Positions 17,692 through 26,862 of a stretch of DNA of 33,236 nt are shown here, piece by piece. The position numbers were made by a program, and so were the translations under genes. Below the pieces are notes generated by a model. It did not search any database, was not told the origin of the DNA, and saw only the letters and a list, made by a program, of their open reading frames with translations. Source of the DNA: Iodobacter violaceini. GTDB taxonomy: Bacteria > Pseudomonadota > Gammaproteobacteria > Burkholderiales > Chitinibacteraceae. The stretch is taken from the NCBI RefSeq assembly GCF_011601265.1, contig NZ_JAAOLX010000018.1, positions 1 to 33,236 of the forward strand, in the 5' to 3' direction. Within the stretch, counting starts at the first letter, position 1. Each line of letters begins with the position of its first letter.

Positions 17692-18381
17692 ATGCTTACT
17701 TCCTGGTTTCGGCCTTTTACCCATGCTGCAATGCACCGCGTTTTACTGCGCCAGTTGTATTTTTCTGGTGTGCAGTCGATCGGGGTGAGCGCTTTGGCGG
17801 GAGCCGCCATGGGGGCCATTGTGATTACGCTGGTGCAGGGTAATTTTGGGCAGAGCGGTGCCCGGGCCATGAATGTGCTGATGATCAGCTGTATGCAGGA
17901 AGTCGGCCCTTTGATGGTGGCTCTGATTTTTACAGCCCGCAGTGCTTCGGCGATTACCACAGAGCTGGTGGCCATGAAGGTGGCCGGAGAGCTGCGTACT
18001 TTACTCAGGCTGGGGATCTCTGTGGGCTATTACTTAATCTGGCCGCGGATTGTGGCTGCTGCGCTGAGCTGCGTGCTGCTTTTTTGTTATTTTATGGTGG
18101 CTGCCTTGTTTTGCGGCGCTTTAACAACGCCACAATCTGGCTTGATTGCAGAAATTGACAGCAGCTTAAGCCTGCTTTCTGCATCTTCTTTGCTGATGGG
18201 GCTGGCAAAAAGTGCCTTGTTTGGTTTTGTGACCAGTGCCAGTGCGTGTTATCTGGGCTTAAGTGCGGGGTTTGCCAGCACAGAGATTCCAAGGCTGGCT
18301 TCGCGGGCTGTTTTGGTAAGCATTGTGGCCATGCTGCTGCTTGATGCTTTGATTGCGGTTTTAGTGAGCCACCTGGCATGA
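17692..18381 (+). CDS. MlaE-like ABC lipid-transport permease
   Basis: This 229-residue inner-membrane protein has about five hydrophobic helices. The family hallmark lies in the first half: RQLYFSGVQSIGVSALAGAA, then the cytoplasmic-loop signature EVGPLMVALIFTARSASAIT followed by TELVAMKVAGE. MlaE-type permeases pair with an MCE protein and an ABC ATPase to move phospholipids between membranes. It is a little shorter than the usual 250-260 residues. The N-terminal helix is reduced, and no upstream start codon exists in the open frame, so the ATG at 17692 is the only choice. Its stop overlaps the next start by 4 bases (ATGA at 18378-18381). With the MCE gene at 18898 this forms an Mla/Pqi-like operon, but it is not the canonical mla locus because mlaB, mlaC and a true mlaF are absent. 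Confidence 0.86.
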   Translation: MLTSWFRPFTHAAMHRVLLRQLYFSGVQSIGVSALAGAAMGAIVITLVQGNFGQSGARAMNVLMISCMQEVGPLMVALIFTARSASAITTELVAMKVAGELRTLLRLGISVGYYLIWPRIVAAALSCVLLFCYFMVAALFCGALTTPQSGLIAEIDSSLSLLSASSLLMGLAKSALFGFVTSASACYLGLSAGFASTEIPRLASRAVLVSIVAMLLLDALIAVLVSHLA

Positions 18382-18920
18382 ATGCGCAGCGCTTACTGCT
18401 GGCTTGCCGTGATGCTGAAGAGAAAAATCAGGCGATAGATACAGTCTGTGCTTTTTTGCACCAGCGTAAACAGCCGTTTGGCTTACTGGTTTTGCGGGGG
18501 GCTTTGCTGAGCAATATTAATGTGGCTGAAAATTTATGGCTTTGTGTGAACTGGCACCGCCAGCAAAGTGCCGGGGATGTTTTGCCGGTGCTGCAGCAGC
18601 AATTGGCCAGGCTGGGTTATGAGCATGCACATGCAGCGCGTTTACTGGCTGCAAGACCGGCTCAGCTGAATACGACTGATTTACGGGCGGTGATATTGCT
18701 CAGGGCTTTATTAATGGAGCCTGTTGTTTTATTGGTGGATAACGATTGGTTTGCGGGCGTGCTGTACGCAGACCGGGATTTAATGCAGCGCGCTGAGCCG
18801 CTTATTGCGCACTGCCACTGGTGGGTGTTGAGTGACGATCAGGGTGAGCCTGTGCCAAATGTGGATTGGCAGCGCTGCGATCTTTCTATGCTATTGAATG
18901 AGTTTAAAAATGAGTATTGA
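18378..18920 (+). CDS. Degenerate ABC ATPase-like protein of the Mla-like operon
   Basis: This 180-residue soluble protein has the outline of an ABC nucleotide-binding domain that has lost its catalytic parts. The segment LRGALLSNINVAENLWLCV (39-57) resembles the Q-loop region of MlaF-type ATPases (LISNLNV-ENV-LPL). RPAQLNTTDLRAVILLRALL (93-112) sits where the LSGG signature and following helix belong, and VVLLVDNDWFAGV (116-128) matches the Walker B region with Asn122 in place of the catalytic Glu. No Walker A (GxxGxGKS) exists anywhere, LNTT replaces LSGG, and no switch His is evident; the corresponding strand reads HWWVLSDD. It overlaps the permease gene by 4 bases and the MCE gene by about 20, so it is made with them. 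It probably cannot hydrolyse ATP and may be a structural partner of the permease. The relation to ABC ATPases is my reading of the pattern. Confidence 0.6.
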   Translation: MNAQRLLLACRDAEEKNQAIDTVCAFLHQRKQPFGLLVLRGALLSNINVAENLWLCVNWHRQQSAGDVLPVLQQQLARLGYEHAHAARLLAARPAQLNTTDLRAVILLRALLMEPVVLLVDNDWFAGVLYADRDLMQRAEPLIAHCHWWVLSDDQGEPVPNVDWQRCDLSMLLNEFKNEY

Positions 18921-19872
18921 TGCACATGCAAACCCTTTGAAAAAAGACAAGCGGGCCCAGGTCGGGCTGTTTGTTACGGGTGGCGTGTTTTTTATGGCTA
19001 CGGCGCTCTTTGTACTGGCCAGATCATTGGGCTGGTTTGAGCAAAGCTATACTTTAGAGTTTCATGCTGCAAGTGCCGAATCTTTAAATAAAGGCATGCT
19101 GGTGCGTTTATCGGGTCTGCCCGTGGGCAAGGTGACGGGGATAAAGCTGGAAGACGATGCGCGTGTGCGTGTCCAATTACAGATAAATAAAGATTTTCAG
19201 CGCTGGATTAAAAGCGATTCGGCGGCGTCTTTAGCGCGGGAAGGGATATTTGGCGACAGCTTTATTCAGATTTCTGCAGGCAGGGGCAAAGGGCCGTCTT
19301 TAGAAAGCGGGGCCGTCTTGGCTTTTGATCCGGGCAGCGGTATGAATGAGCTTTTGCAGCAGTTACGCGGGCGCTTGTTTCCGCTGCTGGAAGAAATGCA
19401 AAGCCTTGCTGCCTCGCTGAAAGCGCCGGATGGCCAGCTGGGCAGTACGCTGGGTGAGGCCCGCGCCTTGCTGCATGAGCTGCGCAATACCCGTATGCAA
19501 ATTGATAAAACACTGGCGAGCGCCGCCTTGCTGACGCATAAAAATATCCCCGATACTTTAGGCTATGTGGACGGCACGCTGGCAGGGTTTAAAAAAACAG
19601 CACAAAGCACGGATGAGCAACTGGCTCAGATCAGTGGCAAGCTGCAGGACACATTAGATCAGTATGAGCGCACAGGAAATACTGCGGATCAGACGTTGAA
19701 AGAAGTACAAATTCTGGTGAAAGAAACGCGGCCTTTATTGCAAAAAGCTATTAAAGACGCCGATGTGGTGATGCAGAGTGCCAATCAGACGATGACTAAT
19801 ATGCATGATCACTGGCCGTTCAGCGGTGATGCCAAACCTGCATCCATGCCCGGTGAGGCGGCCGGGGAGTGA
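18898..19872 (+). CDS. MlaD-like MCE domain protein
   Basis: This 324-residue protein is anchored by one N-terminal helix (about residues 21-43) with the bulk in the periplasm. The MCE domain follows at about 50-130, with SLNKGMLVRLSGLPVGKVTG and the REGIFGDSFIQIS segment that are diagnostic for the family. The rest, about 150-300, is a long helical, coiled-coil-like region, as in Pqi/Yeb or mycobacterial-type MCE proteins that form tunnels for lipids. It belongs to the permease operon and overlaps the preceding gene. Two starts are possible, 18898 and Met5 at 18910; neither has a clear Shine-Dalgarno. The tail (DAKPASMPGEAAGE) is probably disordered. A 19-bp hairpin lies 20 bases after the stop. 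Confidence 0.9.
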   Translation: MSLKMSIDAHANPLKKDKRAQVGLFVTGGVFFMATALFVLARSLGWFEQSYTLEFHAASAESLNKGMLVRLSGLPVGKVTGIKLEDDARVRVQLQINKDFQRWIKSDSAASLAREGIFGDSFIQISAGRGKGPSLESGAVLAFDPGSGMNELLQQLRGRLFPLLEEMQSLAASLKAPDGQLGSTLGEARALLHELRNTRMQIDKTLASAALLTHKNIPDTLGYVDGTLAGFKKTAQSTDEQLAQISGKLQDTLDQYERTGNTADQTLKEVQILVKETRPLLQKAIKDADVVMQSANQTMTNMHDHWPFSGDAKPASMPGEAAGE

Positions 19873-19892
19873 TGATGCGGGGCGGTGAAGTA

Positions 19893-19936
19893 CATCAGGC
19901 CGCATCAGACAATAATCTGTCTGATGCGGCCTGATG
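19893..19936. terminator. Perfect 19-bp hairpin between convergent genes
   Basis: CATCAGGCCGCATCAGACA (19893-19911) pairs completely with 19918-19936 around a 6-base loop. It contains an internal direct repeat (CATCAG twice per arm). It lies between the MCE gene and the outer-membrane channel gene on the other strand, so it can end both. The T tract is weak (CGTTTG), so classical intrinsic termination is not certain. Confidence 0.6.
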
Positions 19937-19976
19937 CGTTTGAAAGCAGGGCAAGCCTGCTGGCACATTTTATGGA

Positions 19977-21359
19977 TTAAGTGCCTGCTTTCCAGCCTCC
20001 GCCCATGGCTTTATAAAGATCAACCGTTGCATTGAGCTGATCACGCCGGGCTGCGGCAAGGTTGAGCTGGGCCTGGAATAAAGAGCGCTGGGCGTCCAGT
20101 ACTTCCAGATAGCCTGAAAAGCCATTGTCGTAGCGTAATGTCGCCAGCTTTAATTGCCTGCTGAGTGAATCCAGCTGCAACTGCTGGGCTGCCACAATTT
20201 TTGTGCTGCTGCTGCGGGCGATCAGCGCGCTTTGCGTTTCGGCAAAGGCTTGCTGAATACTCAGGCGGTAATTGGCGACGGCTTGCTTCTGGCGGGCGGT
20301 TGCGCCATCCACATTGGCGGCAGTGCGGCCATTATCAAACAGCGGTGCGGCCAGATTGCCAAAAAAAGACCATGTTTTAGCCGGGCCGGAAAACAGATCG
20401 CTGATCGATGCACTTTCTGTTCCAAGTAAGCCCGTCAGAGAGATGGTTGGGTAGTAAGCCGCCCGTGCTGCCGCAATGCGTGCACCTGCCGCTTTGAGTG
20501 ATTGCTCGCTGGCCTGAATATCCGGGCGGCGGGTCAGCAGCTCAGATGGCAGGCCCAGCGGCACATTCACCGGCATAATAATCTGCTTGAGCTCTTTACC
20601 CCGGGAGATGCCCGATTCGATCATTTCACGCGGGTTCTGGCCGATCAGAATACTCAGGCTGCTGGCCACTTTGGCAATACTTTGCTCAATGCCGGGTACA
20701 CTGGCTTGCGCGGCGGCAAGCTCCACCTCGGCCTGGCGCATATCCAGCTCGGAGGTGACGCCGCCTTCAAAGCGGCGTTTGCGCAGCTGAAAACTCTCCT
20801 GCCGTGTTTTGAGCGTGTCTTGCGCAATAGCAAGCTGCTGATCCAGTGCGCGCAAATTAAAGTAGGTTTGCGCCACGTTGGCGTAAAGCGCCAGCGCCAC
20901 CGCATCGCGGTTGTATTCACTGGCTAACAGATCTGCTTTTGCGGCGTCATTGGTGTTTTTAATCCGCCCCCACAGATCCAGCTCCCAAGAGGCCGATGCG
21001 CCCAGCGAGTAGCTGTCTGACGGGCTGCCGATTTGTACAGACTGGCCCCGGCCCGCTTTGCCGGCTAAATCCAGCCGTGGCAGCTGCTCGGCAGAGCTGA
21101 TACCCAGCGCAGCACGTGCTTCATCGATGCGGGCAGCGGCAATCACCAGATTCTGGTTATGCGTTTCTGCTGCGCTGATTAACTGATCCAGAACAGGGTC
21201 GTCAAATTGTGCCCACCAGTTACGGCCAATGCTGATATCACTGGCTGCGTCGCTGCGCCATGCAGCGGGCAGTTCAGTTTTGGTATCGGCGACGGGCGGT
21301 GTTAAGGCGCAGGCGCTTAGGGTGGATGCAATCAGAAGCGCGAGGATGGTTTTACGCAT
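19977..21359 (-). CDS. RND efflux outer-membrane channel lipoprotein (NodT/OprM family), pump 1
   Basis: This 460-residue outer-membrane factor forms the trimeric exit duct of the pump. The signal peptide ends with lipobox LSAC (Cys17), so it is a lipoprotein as in OprM-type channels. Two internally repeated OEP domains are visible: the first with [30 protein letters not shown] and [12 protein letters not shown], the second with [29 protein letters not shown] and [18 protein letters not shown]. The length is normal. Its ATG lies 8 bases inside the end of the permease gene, so the two are coupled. It is the last gene of the minus-strand pump operon (adaptor, permease, channel). Confidence 0.93.
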   Translation of the reverse strand: MRKTILALLIASTLSACALTPPVADTKTELPAAWRSDAASDISIGRNWWAQFDDPVLDQLISAAETHNQNLVIAAARIDEARAALGISSAEQLPRLDLAGKAGRGQSVQIGSPSDSYSLGASASWELDLWGRIKNTNDAAKADLLASEYNRDAVALALYANVAQTYFNLRALDQQLAIAQDTLKTRQESFQLRKRRFEGGVTSELDMRQAEVELAAAQASVPGIEQSIAKVASSLSILIGQNPREMIESGISRGKELKQIIMPVNVPLGLPSELLTRRPDIQASEQSLKAAGARIAAARAAYYPTISLTGLLGTESASISDLFSGPAKTWSFFGNLAAPLFDNGRTAANVDGATARQKQAVANYRLSIQQAFAETQSALIARSSSTKIVAAQQLQLDSLSRQLKLATLRYDNGFSGYLEVLDAQRSLFQAQLNLAAARRDQLNATVDLYKAMGGGWKAGT

Positions 21360-24300
21360 GATGATCTCCTGCTTCAGGGCTTGTAGCGGTTTTTTTCTCG
21401 CTGCTTTTCATAATTAAGCGGAAAAAGAGCGGGATAAAGAAAATAGCAATAAAGGTGGCAGCCAGCATCCCGCCAATCACGGGTGTGCCTAGTGAGTGAC
21501 GGCTGGCCGAACCCGCGCCGCTGGATAAAACCAACGGTAAGCAGCCCAGAATAAACGCGAGAGAGGTCATCACAATCGGCCTGAAGCGTAAGCGTGCTGC
21601 GGAAAGGGCTGAATCAAGCAGACTCATGCCTTCTTCGTGCTTCATTACGGCAAATTCCACAATCAGAATTGCATTTTTCGCAGCCAGCCCCACCAGCGTC
21701 ACCAAGCCAATCTGGAAATAAACGTCATTGGTTAAGCCGGTTAAAAATACCGCCAGCAGCGCACCAAACAGTGCAAATGGCACGGCGCTGATCACGGCAA
21801 CCGGGAGTGTCCAGCGCTCGTACTGCGCCGCCAGAATCAAAAACACCATGATGATACCAAAGCCAAAAGCAAGCGCTGCAGAGGATCCGGCTGCTTTTTC
21901 CTGATAAGCCGAGCCTGTCCATTGCAGCTTGTAATCTGCACCCATCACGCTGGCTTCTACTTCTTCCAGTGCTTTAATCGCCTGGCCGGAGCTGACGCCT
22001 GGTGCGGGTTGCGCCATGATTTTAGCTGCCTGGAATACATTAAAGCGTTCAACTAATTCCGGGCCAACCGATGTTTTAACTTGCACCAGGCTGGTGAGCG
22101 GAATCATGTCGCCTTTGTCTGATCGCACATAGACATTACGGATGTCATCCGGGCGGGCGCGGAAATCAGCTTCAGACTGCAGCTGCACACGATAGGTGCG
22201 GCCAAACTGGTTAAAGTCGTTGACATAAACCTGGCCAAAGGTGGCTTGCATGGTGTCAAATACCTGGTTGATGCTTACCCCCAGGGCCTTGGCTTTTTCC
22301 CGGTCCAGATCCAGATAAATCTGCGGCACATTGGCGCGGAAAGTGGTGGAAACGCTGGCAAATTCCGGGCGTTTTTTAGCTTCATCGACAAAGCGCTGCG
22401 TGGCTTTAGAAAAGTCGGCGGTGTTTCCCGAACCCCGGTTTTGTAAATAGCCTTCAATCCCGCCTGTGGTGGACATGCCCTGAATGGCCGGAGGGTTGAA
22501 GGTGGCTGCAAAGCCATCTTTCATCCCCATATAGGCCATGCCCTGGAATTTCTTGGCCAGTGCAAATGAGCTGTCTGCCGGGGCGGAACGCTCTTTCCAG
22601 TCTTTCAGCGTTGAAAACACAATGCCGCTGTTACTGATAATGGCGCCGGAAAGAATATCAAAGCCCACAAAGGAAACGACGTTTTCGACGTTTTTATTGG
22701 CCATCAGCATTTGTTCAAATTGATTGCTGGAGGCGGCCGTCCGGTTGAGTGAGGATGCATCAGGCAGCATGACCGCACTAATTAGCGTGCCCTGATCTTC
22801 ATCGGGCACCAGTGCGCCGGGCACTTTTTTCAGCAGCACAAAGCTGGCCAGTAAGATGGCAGCAAACAGCACAAAAGCGACGCCAACACGGCGATTCAGG
22901 AAGGCCACGCCACTGACGTAACCATTGGTAAGACGATCAAAGCTATTGTTAAACCAGACAAAAAACTTAGCCGGTTCGCTGTGGCTGTTTTTAAGCAAAA
23001 TGGCACACAGTGCAGGGGTGAGCGTTAAAGCCACAATCCCTGAAATCACGACAGAAACGGCAATAGTCACTGCAAATTGCTTATACATCACGCCGGTCAT
23101 GCCGCCCATAAAGGCCACCGGCAGGAACACCGCGCACAGTACCAGCACAATCGCAATCACGGGGCCTGCCACTTCCTGCATGGCCTGGATGGCGGCTTCT
23201 TTGGCCGAGCACTTGGTCTCGCTCATGATTCGTTCGACGTTTTCCAGCACCACAATGGCGTCATCCACCACAATACCAATGGCCAGTACCATCCCGAACA
23301 GGGTTAAAAGATTGATCGAGAAGCCTAAAATCAGCATTCCTGCAAAGGTACCAATCAGCGAAATAGGCACGGCAATACATGGAATCAGCGTGGCGCGGAA
23401 GTTTTGTAAAAACAGGTAAACCACGATGAATACCAAAATAATGGCTTCAAACAGGGTATGAACCACTTCTTCGATCGAGATTTTTACAAACTCGGTGGTG
23501 TCGTAAGGAATAGCGTATGAAATACCATCAGGGAAGCGGGTTTTAAGTTCTTCCATTTTGGCTTTAATGCCGTCCGCCACAGCGACGGCATTGGCACCAG
23601 GTTGCAGATACAGCGCAACCGCCACGGCGGATTTACCATTTAACCTGGCTTGCAGGTCGTAATCTTTACCACCCATTTCTACTCTTGCCACATCTTTCAG
23701 GCGGATTTTTGCGCCGTCAGCGGTGGAGCGGACAATGATGTTTTCAAACTCTTTGGCGTCTTTTAAACGGCCCTGGGTGTTTACAGTGTAAGTAAAATCA
23801 ATCGGTGCAGTGGTTGGCTGAGCACCAATTTTACCTGCGGCAAATTGTGCATTTTGCTCGCGGATTGCGCCAATGACATCAGAGGGTGAGAGTTTAAGCT
23901 GCGCCAGCCGGTCCGGGCGCAGCCAGACGCGCATGGCGTAATCGGTTCCCCCAAACAGCGATGCATCACCAATACCAGGCAAGCGCTTTAACTCATCGAT
24001 AATATTGAGCAGTGCGTAATTGGACAGATAGGTGGTGTCGTAGCGGTTGTTGGGTGAGCTGAGTGTTATCACGCTCAGAATCGAGGTGGATTTCTTCTTG
24101 ACCGTCACCCCCTGGCGCTTCACCTCTTCAGGCAATTGCGCCAGCGCCGCAGACACGCGGTTATTGACGTTAATGGTGGCCTGATCGGGGTCTGTGCCAA
24201 TTTCAAAGTAAACGTTCATGCTCATCTGGCCGTTTGATGCAGAGCCAGACTGAACATAAATCATCTTTTCAACGCCGTTAATTTGCTGCTCCAGCGGCGC

Positions 24301-24489
24301 GGCAACGGTTTGGGCGATGACTTCAGGGGTGGCTCCGGGATAAACCGCAGTCACAGAAACAACGGGCGGTGTAATGCCCGGATATTGCTCAACAGGTAAT
24401 GAGCGCATTGCGGCCAGGCCCGCCAGCACAATAATGATCGAGATCACGCTGGAGAAAATAGGGCGCTCAATAAAGAATTTTGAAAACAT
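21352..24489 (-). CDS. RND multidrug efflux permease (AcrB/HAE1 family), pump 1
   Basis: This 1045-residue inner-membrane proton/drug antiporter is of full family length. TM1 starts at [16 protein letters not shown]. The proton-relay pair Asp409-Asp410 lies in TM4 ([17 protein letters not shown]), and the relay lysine is in [14 protein letters not shown] of TM10. The periplasmic porter and docking regions include [29 protein letters not shown] and [11 protein letters not shown]. The family exports hydrophobic and amphiphilic drugs, dyes and solvents; the substrate cannot be read from sequence. AAGGA 6 bases before the ATG supports the start. The adaptor gene ends 9 bases upstream and the channel gene overlaps downstream. 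It is clearly divergent from the second permease at 28106, so the two are not a recent duplication. Confidence 0.95.
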   Translation of the reverse strand: MFSKFFIERPIFSSVISIIIVLAGLAAMRSLPVEQYPGITPPVVSVTAVYPGATPEVIAQTVAAPLEQQINGVEKMIYVQSGSASNGQMSMNVYFEIGTDPDQATINVNNRVSAALAQLPEEVKRQGVTVKKKSTSILSVITLSSPNNRYDTTYLSNYALLNIIDELKRLPGIGDASLFGGTDYAMRVWLRPDRLAQLKLSPSDVIGAIREQNAQFAAGKIGAQPTTAPIDFTYTVNTQGRLKDAKEFENIIVRSTADGAKIRLKDVARVEMGGKDYDLQARLNGKSAVAVALYLQPGANAVAVADGIKAKMEELKTRFPDGISYAIPYDTTEFVKISIEEVVHTLFEAIILVFIVVYLFLQNFRATLIPCIAVPISLIGTFAGMLILGFSINLLTLFGMVLAIGIVVDDAIVVLENVERIMSETKCSAKEAAIQAMQEVAGPVIAIVLVLCAVFLPVAFMGGMTGVMYKQFAVTIAVSVVISGIVALTLTPALCAILLKNSHSEPAKFFVWFNNSFDRLTNGYVSGVAFLNRRVGVAFVLFAAILLASFVLLKKVPGALVPDEDQGTLISAVMLPDASSLNRTAASSNQFEQMLMANKNVENVVSFVGFDILSGAIISNSGIVFSTLKDWKERSAPADSSFALAKKFQGMAYMGMKDGFAATFNPPAIQGMSTTGGIEGYLQNRGSGNTADFSKATQRFVDEAKKRPEFASVSTTFRANVPQIYLDLDREKAKALGVSINQVFDTMQATFGQVYVNDFNQFGRTYRVQLQSEADFRARPDDIRNVYVRSDKGDMIPLTSLVQVKTSVGPELVERFNVFQAAKIMAQPAPGVSSGQAIKALEEVEASVMGADYKLQWTGSAYQEKAAGSSAALAFGFGIIMVFLILAAQYERWTLPVAVISAVPFALFGALLAVFLTGLTNDVYFQIGLVTLVGLAAKNAILIVEFAVMKHEEGMSLLDSALSAARLRFRPIVMTSLAFILGCLPLVLSSGAGSASRHSLGTPVIGGMLAATFIAIFFIPLFFRLIMKSSEKKTATSPEAGDHHA

Positions 24490-24498
24490 AGTGTGTCC

Positions 24499-25656
24499 TT
24501 ATCGGGCGGCAGGGCTGCTGGCCGGGGATGGGTTCACCACGGCGCCTGGTCTGGCTTTCATCAGGCCGTCTACAATGACTTTCTGGCCAGCTTTTAACCC
24601 TGATTCAACAATCACCTTTCCATCAATGACCGAGCCCAGTTTTACGGGAACAGGCACAACTTTATTGTCTGCACCAACTGTCATCACAATATGGTCGGCC
24701 TGCGACTGAACTACGGCGCGCTCCGGAATCAAAAGGGCGTTTTTACGTTTTCCCAGCTCTAAAGTTACGCGCACAAATTGCCCTGGCAGTAAGTCACCCT
24801 TGGGGTTTTTGAAAATAGCGCGGGCGCGGATGGTGCCGGTTTTGGGGTCAACCCGGTTATCAGAGAAATTAATCAGGCCAGTTTGTGAATAAACACTGCC
24901 ATCGGCCAGTTTGATTCTGGCGGTGAAGTTTTTTGAATCGTTGAGTTTGATTTGCCCGTTACGTGTGGCGGCTTCCAGCTCCTGACGATCCTGCTCGGAG
25001 TAAGAAAAATTCACGTAAAGCGGATCAAGCTGGCTGATGGTGGTGAGGCGGCCGGAATCGCCTGTTGCAGAGATTAAGCTGCCTTCTGATTGCACCAGCT
25101 TACTGGTGGTGCCCGCAATCGGCGCGGTCACTTTGGTGTAGCCTAAATTAAGTTCGGCCTGCTTGACGCTGGCCTGAGCAGTCTGGCTGCTGGCGAGGGC
25201 AGAGGCGTAAGCAGACAGCGCATCGTCGTAATCTTTACGGCTGACGGCGTTTTCTTTGTAGAGCGGCATAATGCGATCCCGGTCGGCACGGGCTTTATCT
25301 AATTTAGAGGCCTCCAGCGAGAGCTGGCCCTTGGCCTGATCCAGTGTGGCTTTATAAGGCTCGGGGTCGATTTCAAATAAAACCTGGCCAGCCGTTACTT
25401 GCGCGCCTTCCACATAAGTTCTTTTTAATAAGATGCCGTTGACGCGGGAGCGTACTTCCACATCGCGATAGCCAGCCGTCTCGCCCACCATTTCTTTATT
25501 AAGTGCAACATCAGCAGGTTTTAATTCAATAAACCCAACCGGGGCGGGAGGGGGGATGACGGGGCCGGTTTCTTTGCCACAGGCACTGAGTAAAACGAGG
25601 GCGGTAAAGGCGCTGAGGCGAAATACATGGGGTAAAAACCTGGTTCCCTGATGCAT
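24499..25656 (-). CDS. RND efflux periplasmic adaptor lipoprotein (membrane fusion protein), pump 1
   Basis: This 385-residue protein bridges the permease and outer-membrane channel. The signal peptide ends with lipobox LSAC (Cys26), so it is lipid-anchored on the periplasmic side. The lipoyl half-motifs are VEVRSRVNGILLKRTYVEG with GQVLFEIDPEPY, and LGYTKVTAPIAGTTSKLVQ. The alpha-hairpin lies between them (about residues 95-165). Beta-barrel and membrane-proximal domains follow, with RIKLADGSVYSQTGLINF, RARAIFKNPKGDLLPGQFV and VKLGSVIDGKVIVESGLKAGQKVI. It heads the minus-strand operon and faces tetR across the 0.48-kb regulatory region. Confidence 0.94.
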   Translation of the reverse strand: MHQGTRFLPHVFRLSAFTALVLLSACGKETGPVIPPPAPVGFIELKPADVALNKEMVGETAGYRDVEVRSRVNGILLKRTYVEGAQVTAGQVLFEIDPEPYKATLDQAKGQLSLEASKLDKARADRDRIMPLYKENAVSRKDYDDALSAYASALASSQTAQASVKQAELNLGYTKVTAPIAGTTSKLVQSEGSLISATGDSGRLTTISQLDPLYVNFSYSEQDRQELEAATRNGQIKLNDSKNFTARIKLADGSVYSQTGLINFSDNRVDPKTGTIRARAIFKNPKGDLLPGQFVRVTLELGKRKNALLIPERAVVQSQADHIVMTVGADNKVVPVPVKLGSVIDGKVIVESGLKAGQKVIVDGLMKARPGAVVNPSPASSPAAR

Positions 25657-25788
25657 GGGGTATCTCCGGCTGGTTATTTTAAATAGTGGCTAAAGCGATG
25701 TGTGCAGCTGCTTAAGTCCGGGGCTTTAAGAAACAGGCCGGCATGGCGTATTTCCAAACGCCCCTCTCTGCAGTACTTTTTGTCAGCG

Positions 25789-25814
25789 TTCAATGCAATG
25801 TCATTTGCATTGAA
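25789..25814. promoter_or_regulatory. Perfect inverted repeat, candidate operator of pump 1
   Basis: TTCAATGCAA (25789-25798) and TTGCATTGAA (25805-25814) are perfect inverted repeats separated by six bases (TGTCAT). The site is 133 bases upstream of the pump 1 adaptor start. Size and symmetry fit a dimeric repressor or activator. It differs in sequence from the dyad beside tetR. Confidence 0.6.
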
Positions 25815-26084
25815 GAAAATCGGGCCGCTCAGAGTATTGGTTTTTATTTTTGCAAACCAGTGCATAGTGTTTTTATAAATTCACATTATTGCCTTGTGAG
25901 TTTAGAACTTTGTCAGCTTGTTCGCTTTTTTAGTTCAGGCTGAATGCAGACATTTGTTGCTTTTGTTGCTTAATCAAACACACAAATTTAGTGTGGTTAT
26001 TTTGTGTACTTGTTTGATTTTGTTGGGGTTTATGTATAAAGAGCGGCGCGTATTTGTTAATGGGGCTTGCGGTGTTGTAAAGCC

Positions 26085-26121
26085 TTCACTTTTGTACTAA
26101 TTTAGATTAGACTGTCCAGTC
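26085..26121 (+). promoter_or_regulatory. tetR promoter with overlapping dyad operator
   Basis: TTCACT (26085-26090) and TAGACT (26108-26113), 17 bases apart, are a weak sigma-70 pair. The perfect dyad GACTG-TC-CAGTC (26110-26121) overlaps the -10 box and lies 17 bases before the tetR start codon. Similar GGACTGGACAGTC-type sites are seen before AcrR/TetR regulators of RND pumps, so autoregulation is likely. Confidence 0.6.
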
Positions 26122-26138
26122 CAAAATGAGGTGTGGCG

Positions 26139-26738
26139 ATGGTTAAGAGTAAGCTTGCAGAAGATGAATCAGGGCTTGACCCTGTCATTTGTGCTGCTAA
26201 GTCTGTTTTTTGTGAAATGGGTTACCGAGCCAGCATTGAAAAGGTGGCCGCCCGTGCAGGCGTGGCAAGGCAGACTATTTATAACCGTTTTGGCAGTAAA
26301 CAAGCCTTGTTTGAATTAGCGATCGATCACTTTATTGGCGAGATGCTTGCGCCGCTGGCGGTGAATGAAGGAGATGTGCGGGAGCGTTTATTGCGTTTTT
26401 CTTTATCGTTTCGTGCGCAAATCATGACGCCGGAGTCGGTAAAGGCGCATCGGGTGCTGACCGGTGAGGCGCCGCGCTTTCCAGAATTAGCCCGCCGCCA
26501 TTTTGAGCTTTGTATTGAGCGTACGGCAAAGCAACTGGCTGCGCAGCTGGAAACCGCCATGCAGGAGGGCGTATTGCGCCCGGCAGACCCTTTTGAAGCG
26601 GCCACGTTTTTATTTGACATGTTGGCAGGTTACGATCAGCTGAAATTATTGTTTGGTGGCGAGCCGCCCGATCCTGCAGGGGAAACGGCAAAGGTGAACC
26701 GTATTGTTGATATGTTCTTACGCGCATATCAGGTGTAA
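26139..26738 (+). CDS. TetR/AcrR-family regulator of the efflux operons
   Basis: This 199-residue repressor has the TetR helix-turn-helix in the first 55 residues (MGYRASIEKVAARAGVARQT followed by IYNRFGSKQALFELAID). A C-terminal ligand domain resembling the AefR-like group follows (HRVLTGEAPRFPELARRHFE, then FLFDMLAGYDQLKLLFGG). TetR proteins release DNA when a pump substrate binds. The start is the ATG at 26139: GAGGTG at 26128-26133 is spaced 5 bases from it. A GTG at 26133 would add two residues but falls on the Shine-Dalgarno itself. The gene lies 124 bases before the second pump's adaptor and faces the first pump, so it may control one or both. The dyad at 26110-26121 is the likely autoregulatory site. 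Confidence 0.92.
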   Translation: MVKSKLAEDESGLDPVICAAKSVFCEMGYRASIEKVAARAGVARQTIYNRFGSKQALFELAIDHFIGEMLAPLAVNEGDVRERLLRFSLSFRAQIMTPESVKAHRVLTGEAPRFPELARRHFELCIERTAKQLAAQLETAMQEGVLRPADPFEAATFLFDMLAGYDQLKLLFGGEPPDPAGETAKVNRIVDMFLRAYQV

Positions 26739-26862
26739 GTGTTTTGTGGTGTCAGTTAGGATTCAAGTGTTAAATTGCTGTATTCATAGAAATGAAATGC
26801 AATCTCATTACTGTTGAAATTTATAGGCATGAAAAATAATGTCATATTACAAAGGATTAGGA

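Larger units (their letters stand above)
25657..26138. promoter_or_regulatory. Divergent regulatory region between the two pump operons
   Basis: This 482-base AT-rich stretch contains no convincing gene; its short open frames lack start signals and family likeness. It must hold the promoters of the left pump operon and of tetR plus the right pump. Two inverted repeats are described separately (25789-25814 and 26110-26121). Confidence 0.7.

Noticed and set aside
17550-17975. Minus-strand open frame of 141 codons over the start of the MlaE-like gene
   Set aside because: It opposes the well-supported permease signature on the plus strand, and its product has no family likeness.
22925-23419. Plus-strand open frame of 164 codons inside the pump 1 permease
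   Set aside because: Antisense to conserved AcrB-type helices; Thr/Ile/Ser-rich shadow sequence.
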